DNA of 64,000 bases from CAYWYR01 sp964462685 (GCA_964462685.1 CAYWYR010000008.1:62001-126000); one strand, 5' to 3'. Shown: positions 1 through 9,702, counted from the stretch's first letter. The notes: generated by a model from the letters alone, not told the origin. Numbers and translations are program-made.

Positions 1-1985
1 CCGATATCTTCATCAAGTGTAGGGTTCGTTCTCCAAGGAGGGAAGAACACTCTTACATAGTCGTAAGGCGGCAAACCGCTGTACGGTTCGTTGTGATAGT
101 GAGTACTTGGCGGAGTGTTGTAATCCAGTTCCTCTATCACTAGATCACCGTCTTCGGTTCTAAGGTCGACAAAATCAATATCCTCGTTAGGTCTTCCATC
201 ACAGAAGCCGTTTCTGTCATCCCATGATAGACATCTAGCGTTTATAGGTACTAGTGAGTTGTATCTTGTTTTACCGGTCGCTTTGTTTCTTACGCGGAAT
301 CTCGCTTGGAAATCAAGATCTTGTCTTACGTAGTTTACGCCACGGAATCTACCTTGAATGTCGTTTGAAAGGTTTTGTATGATAGCTACAGGCTGGATGC
401 CTCTCAGTCTATCACTATTAGCATATAGCTCATAGTTGTCTACATCTTCGGCGTCAATTACTTCAGTATAATCCGGAGGCCCCTGTGGATCTAGCGACTG
501 TACGCGATATTCGATAGCCTCTACTCTCAAGGTATTTTGAAGTTGGCGGAAAATAACTGAACGTCCTTCTCCTCTAGGGTAAGCCTGCCCAAGGAATGGA
601 TTTCGTTCAAAGTTCCAGTAGTATGTGTACTGTGGATACTCTTCAACCCAAGGTTGTGGATCAGCATCAGTCTGCGGCCCACCTGGCCTGTTATAATTAA
701 CATGGCGTGCGAATCCGCTTACACCTGCCATAGTATTCCAACGGAACAAATCGCTAGCACTCCAAAATCTGTTTCCATCTATAAAACCACCGGCGAAACG
801 ATCATATACTATAGTAATTGATGTGTCTCGGGTATCTAATATAACTTGGGCCGATCCTGATGGTGTTGGAATACTATTGTTAACTCTCTGGTTAAGACCT
901 ACCGTAAATTGTAAAGGAGGTGTGGGATCCCAAAGACTTTGACCTGGTTTTGTTCTTAAAAGAAAGTTTTCTAAGTATATTGTCAAATACTGTTCAGTAG
1001 TATCTGTTTTGAAATAAGCTCTACCAAACGGATCGTTTACCTCGTTTTCTGGATCCCACTGAGATACCTGAAGATCACCCCAGAATGGTGCTATAAGAGC
1101 TGTTTTGAAATTTAGTTGGTTCGCAAAAACGTTATTGATTGTTTGGCCAGCTAAAGGGAAGTCCCTTATACCGCCTAAAACATTACTTCCACCCACACCA
1201 AGTTGATTACCCATAACTGAGTATCTATAACCAAAGTTATCAGGTGTTGGATCGCTCAATGAAGCCGCAGCGTCATTTTCAAATCTCGGCCCGCGGAAAG
1301 ATGAGAACCAATCCATTGACTGTGTATTATATGCGTTTCTATTGCCATCAATTTTTAGAGTGGCTATTCTCCTTCCGTCCTCATCGTATAAATATCTAGT
1401 ATTTGTAAGTGCAATTACACCGTTGGTAGATATATAGAAAGAATCGTAAGCTATACCATTGAACTCAAAAGGTCTTGAAAGATCGATTGGCATAGGCCCA
1501 GCGAATGCATCATCAGTTGAATCTGTTCCGATTCCAGGTATGCTTTCAAAGAAGTAGCCGTTGTTCTGTGTAGGTAATGCTGGATTCCTGAAAAAATACA
1601 TACCCTTAGGGTTGTTGTTCCAGCTTGTAGAGTCTAAGATTCTCGGGCCAGCTACGATGGGTGTCCATCTGTCCGGCTCGAAGGATTCAGGCAATTCAAA
1701 TTGTTCGATCTCCGGACGGTAGAACTCAGTGTCCTCGAGGTCAAGACCAGACGGGTCGGGGTCAACTGCGTTGTCGTTGAAGTAGTATCCAGTTGACACT
1801 GCTGGAGCGTCTTTAGGATTATCATAAATGTTGAAAGGTTGAGGATATTTAGATTCAACCGATACGTTGGTCTGCTGTCCAGGCAGATCGGATCGTACAT
1901 CTTTCTGATCCTCGCCTTTCTGTGCCAGTGCGCTGCTGAACGTAAGCCCAGTAACGAGAGCACATAAAAGTACAAGTCTTCTCAT
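1..1985 (-). CDS. Large secreted protein, C-terminus outside the window
   Basis: The minus strand reads open for 661 codons from the ATG at 1985 to the window edge, so the end of the protein is missing. It begins with a signal peptide (MRRLVLLCALVTGLTFSSALAQ, split here as MRRLVLLCALVTG then LTFSSALAQ) with a clear cleavage site after ALA. A GGGAGA Shine-Dalgarno sequence lies just upstream. The mature part is rich in Asp, Asn, Pro and aromatic residues and lacks membrane segments, as in large exported surface proteins of this group. Phrases such as FNGIAYDSFYISTNGVIAL resemble beta-sandwich surface proteins. I do not recognise a family. A T9SS sorting domain would be expected at the unseen C-terminus, but that is inference. 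It lies 48 bp downstream of the Rossmann-fold gene and may share its transcript. Confidence 0.75.
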   Translation of the reverse strand, partial: MRRLVLLCALVTGLTFSSALAQKGEDQKDVRSDLPGQQTNVSVESKYPQPFNIYDNPKDAPAVSTGYYFNDNAVDPDPSGLDLEDTEFYRPEIEQFELPESFEPDRWTPIVAGPRILDSTSWNNNPKGMYFFRNPALPTQNNGYFFESIPGIGTDSTDDAFAGPMPIDLSRPFEFNGIAYDSFYISTNGVIALTNTRYLYDEDGRRIATLKIDGNRNAYNTQSMDWFSSFRGPRFENDAAASLSDPTPDNFGYRYSVMGNQLGVGGSNVLGGIRDFPLAGQTINNVFANQLNFKTALIAPFWGDLQVSQWDPENEVNDPFGRAYFKTDTTEQYLTIYLENFLLRTKPGQSLWDPTPPLQFTVGLNQRVNNSIPTPSGSAQVILDTRDTSITIVYDRFAGGFIDGNRFWSASDLFRWNTMAGVSGFARHVNYNRPGGPQTDADPQPWVEEYPQYTYYWNFERNPFLGQAYPRGEGRSVIFRQLQNTLRVEAIEYRVQSLDPQGPPDYTEVIDAEDVDNYELYANSDRLRGIQPVAIIQNLSNDIQGRFRGVNYVRQDLDFQARFRVRNKATGKTRYNSLVPINARCLSWDDRNGFCDGRPNEDIDFVDLRTEDGDLVIEELDYNTPPSTHYHNEPYSGLPPYDYVRVFFPPWRTNPTLDEDI

Positions 1986-2033
1986 GAAGTCTCCCTTGTA
2001 ATTAGTGTTATTAAAAATTGTTTTTTTCATAAT

Positions 2034-3719
2034 CTATCTCTTATATCTCCAGCCTTTGTCTTCGTGTTCGAAGATCCAGGCCGCGATTTTACCTCCGTCA
2101 ATCGAATCAAAGTTCTCCCAGTAATGTTCCGTGTAAAAGTAACGGCTACCGGTCATCTCACCTAGTGAGTCCTCTACTTGTTCGATTATATTTTTCGCTC
2201 TTTCGGTCCAGTCATCGATGTTTTTCTCTCTAAGGTCTATCCATCCTTGATAAGTCCATTTCTCAATATTTTCCTCAGTAAGCGGATACTCTGTTTTTGG
2301 TTGTTGAACAGGTATCTTTACCGTTTCTCCTTTCAGATAGCTGTTTCCGTCCATAAGAATCGGAAGGCCAACTGAAAGTATTGTCTGTCTGATTTTTTTG
2401 TCACTCTTTATAAGCTCTCTTGCCTTTTCAGCTGTTTTAGCTGGGTCAGCATTCTTCAACTCTTTTAAAGATCCTACTGTCTTTTTCATCAGATAGGCTT
2501 CGAAGAGAAGCTTTGATAGTCTAGGAGGGCCTAAAAGCTCAAATGCCACGCTCTCTTCGCCGGTTTCCTTTTCAAGTTTGTCTATCAGCTCTATAGCTCT
2601 GCTCTGAAGAAAGCCTGCTCTGTAAGTCGGTCCCAGATTAAAGGCATCTAAACCTTGGATTATATCCTTACCCGTGTTTCCTCCTCTCAGCTCAAAAACA
2701 GTATATTCAGCTATTTCTTCTGGCGTTACCAGTTCCATCTGTCCTACTGAACTGATTGCCTGGAACTCACCTTTCGAAAAAATACCGTTTTCACCAGTAT
2801 CGATATATACTGATTTGAGGTTTTCTCCAGTATGCTCGACATTGGATTTGTCGCCGAAATCCAGATTTCCGTCAATTTTCAGTGCATGCTCTGGATTCAT
2901 ATCCACAAGCTCAATCGGGCGGCCACCTTTTGTCACTTCACCATAAGCTACTTTTTTCCAAGCTATTGTAGCCGTAGGCTTTATTTCCTTAACTATTGTA
3001 GAGTTAGGTGTACGTGCCATAAGATACATAAGCAGTGTCTGAGCTCCGGCGACAGCCGTTTTTGACATCAGCACTCTAGATGGTCTGTCTTCGCTGTGCG
3101 TATATGGTATATTCATTCCCATACCGCCGGTTCCGCTGGTGCCGATTTTAAGATAAATCTGAGCATCTGCTTTCTCCAGAGACTTACCGAGTACCTGTAT
3201 ATGCCTGATAAGTTGGGGAATATAGCTGCTTGCTACCATCTTTTCAGCTAAGTCACCTGATATGCCTGTATCGCTTTTGGAGGCCATAACCTCCTTAGCT
3301 GTTTTGTAAACATCAAGATATGCAATACCTGTGGCGGTGTTTATACAGTCGATCACTGCATCTGGGCTGTAGCTATCGAGCAAATGATAAAGGAACATGC
3401 TTTTCAGTATATCATCGTTCAGGTCTGCAAACACATCATTGATGAACTGCGATCTGTAGGACTCGTTTTCATACAGATTACGGACATGAGTATCCTTCCA
3501 CTCGGTGCGAGAGAATATATTACCCCATTCCGCACTAAATACCGTACCACTGCCAGCATACTCTTTCTCCAGAGCTTCAACTGCCGATTTGGCCTCTTCT
3601 TCTTTCAAAGAACATATCACGATCTGCTTGGGACCGTGCTTCATTAATTCCCGCGATATAGCTGAGCCCACTAGCCCAAAACCGCCTAATATAAGTACCT
3701 TCGAATCTTTGATTACCAT
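2034..3719 (-). CDS. NAD(P)-binding Rossmann-fold protein (SDR/epimerase-like), 561 aa
   Basis: The N-terminus carries a dinucleotide-binding fingerprint (KVLILGGFGLVGSAI, residues 7-21) typical of extended short-chain dehydrogenases and epimerases. At 561 residues it is much longer than the usual 250-350, so about 300 C-terminal residues are not explained by the fold. A segment YTHSEDRPSRVLMSKTAVAG could hold the Tyr and Lys of an SDR active site, but the spacing is not the standard YxxxK, so catalysis is uncertain. There is no signal peptide, which suggests a cytoplasmic enzyme. It is divergent from the glycosyltransferase at 4062 and upstream of the secreted protein at 1985. The substrate cannot be deduced. 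Confidence 0.7.
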   Translation of the reverse strand: MVIKDSKVLILGGFGLVGSAISRELMKHGPKQIVICSLKEEEAKSAVEALEKEYAGSGTVFSAEWGNIFSRTEWKDTHVRNLYENESYRSQFINDVFADLNDDILKSMFLYHLLDSYSPDAVIDCINTATGIAYLDVYKTAKEVMASKSDTGISGDLAEKMVASSYIPQLIRHIQVLGKSLEKADAQIYLKIGTSGTGGMGMNIPYTHSEDRPSRVLMSKTAVAGAQTLLMYLMARTPNSTIVKEIKPTATIAWKKVAYGEVTKGGRPIELVDMNPEHALKIDGNLDFGDKSNVEHTGENLKSVYIDTGENGIFSKGEFQAISSVGQMELVTPEEIAEYTVFELRGGNTGKDIIQGLDAFNLGPTYRAGFLQSRAIELIDKLEKETGEESVAFELLGPPRLSKLLFEAYLMKKTVGSLKELKNADPAKTAEKARELIKSDKKIRQTILSVGLPILMDGNSYLKGETVKIPVQQPKTEYPLTEENIEKWTYQGWIDLREKNIDDWTERAKNIIEQVEDSLGEMTGSRYFYTEHYWENFDSIDGGKIAAWIFEHEDKGWRYKR

Positions 3720-4061
3720 TATTTGGAGGGGTTATTGTTTATTTACCCAGTCAATAGGTGTATAGATAAATAGTTAAGATATCTTTACAAGATACTAAAA
3801 TCTGTCTATCTCTCAAAAATTCTTTGCTTTTTTTCTTTCAAACATCCGCTGTGGATAACTTTGTTCTACATCTTAAACAGATAGCTTGACGTTGTTTGTT
3901 AAGCGCATGTTAACAAGATATTCTGCCTTTCTTAACAACAAAGACACTTATGTAAGAAAAAAGTCACGCTGTAACCGAATTTTTTTTTCTTTTCCTGAAA
4001 AACAGCTTTGGTTATTCTACCGAACCATGTCTTTGTAACATCAAATAGATAGATTGCAGTT
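3720..4061. promoter_or_regulatory. Divergent intergenic region with one DnaA-box-like 9-mer
   Basis: This 342-bp region separates two divergent genes and must hold both promoters. It is rich in T tracts. A perfect 9-mer TGTGGATAA (3850-3858, complement of TTATCCACA) matches the DnaA-box consensus, and TAACTTTG at 3856-3863 overlaps it and matches the Bacteroidota -7 box (TAnnTTTG). A single box with no cluster does not make an origin. I see no gene here. Confidence 0.3.
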
Positions 4062-5288
4062 GTGCGATTACCTGATGGAAATATAGATTTATCAACCGGA
4101 GTATGGGCTCTGCTTTGGCTATTGCCGTTTTTACTGTTCGGATTGCGGACAGTCTATTTCATGATCGGGGAGTTTGCCAATTTTTCAAAGTTCAGAAAAG
4201 TGAATAACGTATCAAATTCTGTTTCCCTATCTACTCCAGTTACAGTTATTGTCCCCGCCAGAAATGAAGAAGGCAGGATTGGTAGAGCCATAAAATCAGT
4301 ATTAGAATCCGACTACCCAAAAAAGCTTATCCAGCTGATTATAGTTAACGATAACTCCGATGACCTCACTCAAGATGAGATAGAGCAAGTGATTAAGCAT
4401 CATCAGGATAATGCGGTTAAAAGTAAAACCGTCAAAATCCATGTGATCCGCATAACAGATGATAACGAGAAATCTCTACCAGGAAAGCCCGGGGCCCTGC
4501 AAGCTGCCATAGAAGTAGCCGAGGGTGAACTCATTATAATGACCGATGCTGACTGCACCGTTCCGAAAAACTGGATTAGCTCCAAGGTAAGCATATACAG
4601 CAGGGGGAAAAGGGAGTATCAAGATTCAACTCTGCCCGAAGTGCTGATCGCATCTTTTACTCTTATAGAAAACAATATAAAAGGCAGCGGGGTTTTCGCA
4701 AAATTCCAAGCGGTGGAATGGATATACACCCATACTATGGCCGCAGCATCAAATACACTTGGGATACCGCTGGGATGCTACGGCAACAACCTTTCTGCCA
4801 GTAAAGGTCTTTTCGAAAGAACCGACGGTTTCAAAGGGTTTGGCTTTTCCGTTACAGAAGATCTCGCCCTTATGAGGGAATCAAACAGGATAAAGGCTGA
4901 GATATACTATCCTTGCGAACTACAGTCGTCTGTCAGGACACTCCCTTGCAACTCGGTAAAAGAATATCTTGCACAGCACCAGCGGTGGGTAAAAGGCGGT
5001 AGCGCACTCGGCTGGATAGCCGTTGCTTTTGTCGTAACAACCGTTTCGATTATCTTAGGGATAGTCGGGGCGTTGATTATAGGCGAACCTTTGCTCGCGG
5101 CATCATATCTGGGCTTCAGAATCGTCTGTGATACACTCATTATATGGCTGGCAGCCGTTAAACTCAAAGAGTACAATCTGATACCGTGGACACCGTTTTC
5201 GGTACTGATCCTAATCATAATGGAAACTATACTTCCATTATTGCTATTAAAAAAACAGACTGTCTGGAAAGGACGAATATACAACTGA
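4062..5288 (+). CDS. Membrane glycosyltransferase, family 2
   Basis: This is a processive-type GT2 enzyme of 408 residues that would transfer sugar from a nucleotide-sugar at the inner membrane. One membrane helix lies at about 12-36, followed by the GT-A domain with VIVPARNEE (62-70), a DxD motif in MTDADC (162-164), the acidic TEDL motif near 265 and QHQRW near 306-310, which is the QxxRW signature. Three or four hydrophobic segments follow. The start is GTG; there is no in-frame ATG before the first helix. The stop overlaps the start of the HAD gene by one base (TGATG), so the two are probably translationally coupled. The acceptor may be a lipid or envelope glycan; this is not determined by the sequence. 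Confidence 0.88.
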   Translation: MRLPDGNIDLSTGVWALLWLLPFLLFGLRTVYFMIGEFANFSKFRKVNNVSNSVSLSTPVTVIVPARNEEGRIGRAIKSVLESDYPKKLIQLIIVNDNSDDLTQDEIEQVIKHHQDNAVKSKTVKIHVIRITDDNEKSLPGKPGALQAAIEVAEGELIIMTDADCTVPKNWISSKVSIYSRGKREYQDSTLPEVLIASFTLIENNIKGSGVFAKFQAVEWIYTHTMAAASNTLGIPLGCYGNNLSASKGLFERTDGFKGFGFSVTEDLALMRESNRIKAEIYYPCELQSSVRTLPCNSVKEYLAQHQRWVKGGSALGWIAVAFVVTTVSIILGIVGALIIGEPLLAASYLGFRIVCDTLIIWLAAVKLKEYNLIPWTPFSVLILIIMETILPLLLLKKQTVWKGRIYN

Positions 5289-6028
5289 TGAAAAGCAAAC
5301 TGATCACAATCGATTTTTGGAACACACTATATAACTCCACTGGCGGCAGGGAAAGAAACGCCTACAGGCAAAAAGCCCTCGTGGAGCTATTGGACAGCCA
5401 TGCCGGGCGAATAGTAATGGGAGATGAAATTGAAAACGCTATCGCCGATACTTGGAAATACTTTGAAAAGATCTGGAAGGATGAGCAGCGTACTATAGGC
5501 GCGGAAGAATCGGTAGATTTTCTGCTTACCTCACTCAAGGCCGAAGAATGTAAGCCCCACCGAAACAACCTTGTCACATCCTTTGCCGACTCGGTGTTGA
5601 AACATCCCCCGATACTTATGGATGATGCCGACAAAGTCCTTAAAGACCTATCCAGTGAGTATAAACTATCGATAATAAGTGATACCGGTTTTTCCCCGGG
5701 AACAGTATTGCTGGAGCTTATGGAGCGGGACGGTATCGCTCAGTATTTCGATCATTTCTCGTTCTCCGATGAAACAGGCTACAGCAAGCCCCACCCAGAG
5801 GCATTCAAGAAAGCCGTAGAACCCACAGGGCTCGCTTACGGAGAATCCACCCATATCGGTGATATAGAGCATACCGATATCAAAGGTGCAAAAGAGTTGG
5901 GGATGAACGCTATACGCTTTACGGGCAACCTGACGGATTTCGCTACCTTCCGCCACTCAGCACAGACCATTGCAGACCACGAGGTAAAAACATGGCGCGA
6001 AGTAGCCAAGGTTATGGAAGGTAAGTAA
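5288..6028 (+). CDS. HAD-superfamily hydrolase, coupled to the glycosyltransferase
   Basis: This 246-residue protein has all four HAD motifs: ITIDFWNTL (motif I), SIISDTG (II), YSKPHPEAF (Lys, III) and HIGDIEHTDIKGAK (IV). Motif I has the nucleophile Asp9 but Trp at the +2 position where phosphatases carry the acid/base Asp; haloacid dehalogenases also lack that second Asp. It is therefore either a dehalogenase-like HAD or an unusual phosphatase. I place the start at the ATG overlapping the glycosyltransferase stop; an in-frame ATG at 5186 exists but lies deep inside the upstream gene. The coupling suggests a role with the glycosyltransferase. Two hairpins follow the gene. Confidence 0.85.
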   Translation: MKSKLITIDFWNTLYNSTGGRERNAYRQKALVELLDSHAGRIVMGDEIENAIADTWKYFEKIWKDEQRTIGAEESVDFLLTSLKAEECKPHRNNLVTSFADSVLKHPPILMDDADKVLKDLSSEYKLSIISDTGFSPGTVLLELMERDGIAQYFDHFSFSDETGYSKPHPEAFKKAVEPTGLAYGESTHIGDIEHTDIKGAKELGMNAIRFTGNLTDFATFRHSAQTIADHEVKTWREVAKVMEGK

Positions 6029-6044
6029 GGGGTTATCTCTTTTT

Positions 6045-6099
6045 ATGATCTTCACAGATCATGAACGCCCCATCACTTCTAAAAGTGGTGGGGCTTTTT
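6045..6099 (+). terminator. Tandem hairpins ending in a T run
   Basis: A first hairpin ATGATCT-TCAC-AGATCAT spans 6045-6062. A second, GC-rich hairpin (6067-6078 pairing with 6083-6094) is followed by five T residues. The second has the form of an intrinsic terminator for the glycosyltransferase-HAD operon. Confidence 0.75.
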
Positions 6100-6202
6100 G
6101 TGTATCAAAACCCCACCACTTCCTATCCGTAATACTATGCTATGGGGAACTACTAATTCATTTCCCTGGATTTTCTCAAGCAAGTTTAATACACATCGGA
6201 GA

Positions 6203-7540
6203 ATGATGTTAAGTAAATATTCAATACTTTTAATGGCGGTGGCTATGTCGCTTACAGGATCGGGAAAGGCAAGGGCTGCCGATATTGATTTCAAGACCGA
6301 AACGCTCGATAACGGGCTCGAAGTTATCTATCACGTTGATAAAAGCGCGCCAGTCGTATCGTGCGTGCTTCATTATAGGGTAGGCTCGCGGGACGAAAAC
6401 CCAGAATTAACAGGTTTCGCACATTTTTTTGAACACCTCATGTTTGAGGCTACCGACGATATCGAGCGAGCCAAAATACCGGAATTCATCAACGCTATCG
6501 GTGGCAATCTAAACGCCCACACATCATTTGATGAAACGGTTTATAAATTTACCGTGCCTTCCAGCGAGATTAAGCTGCCGCTATGGATTGAATCCAGCCG
6601 TATGCGTAAGCTGAACGTGGAGGAAGTAGGAGTGGAAACCCAGCGCGGCGTAGTTAAGGAAGAGCGCAGCAACCGTTATGACAACCAGCCCTACGGTACA
6701 TGGCTGGAGAAAATGACGAACGGCCTTTTCAAAGGCGGTAATTACTCATGGACCACTATCGGTTCGCCTGATCATATCAATAACGCAAGTATAGAGGAGT
6801 TTCAGAAATTCTATAATAACTTCTATCAGCCGAACAACGCTACGCTTGTTCTTGCGGGGGATTTCAACATATCCGATGCTAGAGAATACGTAAAAGCATA
6901 TTTCGGCCAGTATGAAAGAGCCCCGGAACCTATAAGAAGCGAGTTCAAATTAGAGCCGATGCAAGGCGAGATAACCGAAACCGTGTATGATACAAAGGCT
7001 CAGCTGCCTGCACTCTTTATCGGTTACCGCTCACCAAAGATAGGCTCCAAAGATTATTACGCTATGCAGCTGCTTACCAACGTAATGGCGGCAGGGGAAA
7101 GCTCACGCATGTACAGAAAGCTTGTTGATGAAGAAGAACTCGCAGTACAGACTTCCTTTATACCGTTAGCTCTTGAAAAATCCGGAGCGGCACTTATTAT
7201 CGGAGTGCCAAGCGCTGATACGGATCCAGATGAGCTTAAGCGGGAAATCGACGAATTGGTAGAGGAAGTTATCGAAGATGGCATTACAGATGAGGAGCTT
7301 GAAAAAGTCAAGAATATCACTATAATGAATACAGCGCAGTCCAACAGGAATGTACTGGAAAAAGCTATGTCCCTGGCAAGATTCCAAAGCTACTACGGGG
7401 ACCCTTCTCTTATCAATACAGAAATAGACAACTACCTTTCCGTTACCAAAGCGGATATCAAAGCAGTTGCAAAAAAATATTTTGATACCGAGAACCGCGT
7501 AGTACTTACTTACATGCCAAAAACGGAAGGAGGTAATTAA
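6203..7540 (+). CDS. M16-family zinc metallopeptidase, active subunit
   Basis: This 445-residue protein begins with a signal peptide (MMLSKYSILLMAVAMSLTGS, then GKARAAD), so it should act in the periplasm. The inverted zinc motif HFFEH lies at 74-78 with the catalytic Glu77, and the third metal ligand is one of the two Glu in VVKEERSNR (about 153-154). Length and layout fit an M16B (pitrilysin/processing-peptidase type) half. I chose the ATG pair at 6203/6206, just after a GGAGA; an upstream in-frame ATG at 6098 lies in the preceding terminator and would bury the signal peptide. The next gene begins immediately after the stop and encodes an inactive M16 partner, so the pair probably forms a heterodimer that degrades peptides. 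Confidence 0.92.
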   Translation: MMLSKYSILLMAVAMSLTGSGKARAADIDFKTETLDNGLEVIYHVDKSAPVVSCVLHYRVGSRDENPELTGFAHFFEHLMFEATDDIERAKIPEFINAIGGNLNAHTSFDETVYKFTVPSSEIKLPLWIESSRMRKLNVEEVGVETQRGVVKEERSNRYDNQPYGTWLEKMTNGLFKGGNYSWTTIGSPDHINNASIEEFQKFYNNFYQPNNATLVLAGDFNISDAREYVKAYFGQYERAPEPIRSEFKLEPMQGEITETVYDTKAQLPALFIGYRSPKIGSKDYYAMQLLTNVMAAGESSRMYRKLVDEEELAVQTSFIPLALEKSGAALIIGVPSADTDPDELKREIDELVEEVIEDGITDEELEKVKNITIMNTAQSNRNVLEKAMSLARFQSYYGDPSLINTEIDNYLSVTKADIKAVAKKYFDTENRVVLTYMPKTEGGN

Positions 7541-9640
7541 ATGAGATTATCTCAGAAAATAACGGGTCTTGTTCTTTTATCTTCAATTATAGGTTTTAAT
7601 ACAGGCGTAATGGCTCAAACATCAGCAGCTGATATCGATATAACTCAGAAACCAACCGCTCTGGAATCAGTAGAATTTGAATTTCCGGAATATGAAGAAT
7701 TTATCTTATCAAATGGTTTGAAAGTATTTGCCATCGAAGATAAAGAAGCACCTATCGTGGAGTTCAGGCTCTTGATACCAGGCGGTAGCGCTATGGATAA
7801 AATCCCTGGTCAGGCCGACTTCCTTGCCTCTCTGCTTACTAAAGGATACGGAAAAACAAGTGCAAGGCAATTTGCCGATATGATGGACGGAAAAGGTATA
7901 TCGATAGGCTCTAGTGCCGGAACCGAATCGTTTTCAATAAGCGGCAACTCCCTTACCGCACATCAAGATATAATGTGGGGCGGGCTGAGAGGGATACTCA
8001 CGCAAGCCTCTCTACCGGAGGACGAATTAGATAAGCTAAAGCCACAGGCTCTTCAGGGATTGAAATCTGAGAAATCCAACCCCAGCTCGATGGCATCTAA
8101 GCTGTCAAGAAAAGTCATTTTCGGCAACAACCACCCCTATGCCCAGACTATGGACGAAGCAGACATAGAGAAGCTGGAAATAGAGGATATCAGGTCGTAT
8201 TACAATGACTATATCAAACCCGACGGGGCTTCGATATTAGTGGTTGGCGATATCACTGCCAGAAAGCTTAAGAACAAATTAGAAGACCTTTTCACCGGAT
8301 GGACAGGTGCAGCTCAATCTGTAAATTCTGTACCGCCAGCGGTTCAGGAGCCTGTAGGGGTTTACTTTATCTCTAGGCCTGGATCTGTACAGTCCTCTAT
8401 CAGATATCTTGCGCCCACAACAGATTATATAGATAAGGACAGAGATGTCCTGCATCTTACTTCGGGTATTATATCAGGCGGCTTTTCGGGAAGACTTTTC
8501 AAAACATTGAGGGAAAAACACTCTTATACATACTCCCCGACTGGAACTCTGACAAACTATAAGCTCTTCAATTATCTGATGGCAGGTTCCGACGTTCGCA
8601 ATAGTGTAACCGATTCCGCTATAGTGGTTATCCAGAACGAGATAAAAGATCTCGCTGAAAACGGCCCTTCGGAAAGCGAACTAGAGATAATGAAAAAATA
8701 TCAGATCGGAAACTATAATATGTCGTTCGAAGACCCTTCATTCGCTGGATATATAGTACAGAACGCTTATTTTAAGGGGCAGCCTGTAGAATACGCAAAG
8801 CAGTTCACAAAAAGAAAAGCCGCCATCACCGACGGCAAGATCAAACGTGCTGTAAAAGAATATCTGATGCCAGAACAAGCATACCTTGTTGTAGTGGGCG
8901 ATCCCTCCGTCAGGGAATCACTCGTACAGTTCGGTAAGATATATGACTACAATACAGATGTGATGCCTATCGAAGGCGAAGATGCTGTAATGAAGAAGAC
9001 AAGTGAAACTCCCGACGATATCATAGAGGACTATATTGATGCAATCGGCGGGCAAGACGCCATTGACGGTATCAAAAATTTAGTTGCCAATGGCTCCTTG
9101 GTATTGAATATCGCTGGTCAGGAGTATAAAGGAGATTTCAGATCCCAGAAAATTGCTGACGGCAGATTCATAACACAAATGGTACTGCCAGGCATGGAAC
9201 GCAAGGTTATCTATAACGGCACATATATGAAGTCACTTGATAACGGCATTCCTGATATGATACAGGGCGATAAAATGAAAATGACAGCCATTGAAGAATC
9301 TATATTCCCTGTTATCAGCCTTAGTAAAAGCCAGGCCGAACTTACTACGCTTGGCGAACAAAACGGAAAATATCTGCTTAAAGCCGTACACCCAAATAAT
9401 AAAGAGCAGATATTCTACTTTGATAAAGAAACCGGCCTTCTGACTAAGTTCACTGAGAATATGGAAACGCAAGGCGGTATGATTGAAGCTATTCACTATA
9501 TGAATGACTACCGTGAATTCCAAGGTGTGCGGTTGCCAACTATCAAGGAGATGGAATCGACATCGTTTTCTAATATCATCAAACTAGATTATACCGTAAA
9601 CACAGATATTGACGAGAAAGATTTCGAAATTGAAAGATAA
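7541..9640 (+). CDS. M16-family peptidase-like subunit without zinc site, LolA-like C-terminal part
   Basis: The 699-residue protein has a signal peptide ending VMAQ and an M16 fold recognisable from FILSNGLKVFAIEDKEAP and the second-half segment GGFSGRLFKTLREKHSYTY. Where the active partner has HFFEH this one reads ADFLASLLTKG, so it cannot bind zinc. Known M16B heterodimers pair one zinc-binding subunit with one such non-catalytic subunit. About 200 extra residues at the C-terminus (from about 490, DDIIEDYIDAIGGQDAI onward) look like the lipoprotein-binding LolA/LolB-like domain often attached to periplasmic proteins of this group. The start has a strong GGAGG in the end of the upstream gene, with no gap, so the two are coupled. 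Confidence 0.88.
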   Translation: MRLSQKITGLVLLSSIIGFNTGVMAQTSAADIDITQKPTALESVEFEFPEYEEFILSNGLKVFAIEDKEAPIVEFRLLIPGGSAMDKIPGQADFLASLLTKGYGKTSARQFADMMDGKGISIGSSAGTESFSISGNSLTAHQDIMWGGLRGILTQASLPEDELDKLKPQALQGLKSEKSNPSSMASKLSRKVIFGNNHPYAQTMDEADIEKLEIEDIRSYYNDYIKPDGASILVVGDITARKLKNKLEDLFTGWTGAAQSVNSVPPAVQEPVGVYFISRPGSVQSSIRYLAPTTDYIDKDRDVLHLTSGIISGGFSGRLFKTLREKHSYTYSPTGTLTNYKLFNYLMAGSDVRNSVTDSAIVVIQNEIKDLAENGPSESELEIMKKYQIGNYNMSFEDPSFAGYIVQNAYFKGQPVEYAKQFTKRKAAITDGKIKRAVKEYLMPEQAYLVVVGDPSVRESLVQFGKIYDYNTDVMPIEGEDAVMKKTSETPDDIIEDYIDAIGGQDAIDGIKNLVANGSLVLNIAGQEYKGDFRSQKIADGRFITQMVLPGMERKVIYNGTYMKSLDNGIPDMIQGDKMKMTAIEESIFPVISLSKSQAELTTLGEQNGKYLLKAVHPNNKEQIFYFDKETGLLTKFTENMETQGGMIEAIHYMNDYREFQGVRLPTIKEMESTSFSNIIKLDYTVNTDIDEKDFEIER

Positions 9641-9675
9641 GCTCGATGCTGAATATCTTTTATTTCGATTTATTT

Positions 9676-9702
9676 AAGGGGGCTATTAAGCCCCTTTTTT
9701 TA
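9676..9702. terminator. Terminator between the convergent M16 and folC genes
   Basis: GGGGC (9679-9683) pairs with GCCCC (9690-9694), extended by an A/T-rich lower stem and followed by a T run. It serves the M16 operon on the plus strand, and the stop codon of folC on the minus strand lies at its edge. Confidence 0.7.

Noticed and set aside
3850..3858. Possible replication origin
   Set aside because: Only one DnaA box and no origin-associated genes or box cluster.
5186..5287. N-terminal extension of the HAD gene
   Set aside because: It lies wholly within the glycosyltransferase gene in another frame and lacks HAD features.
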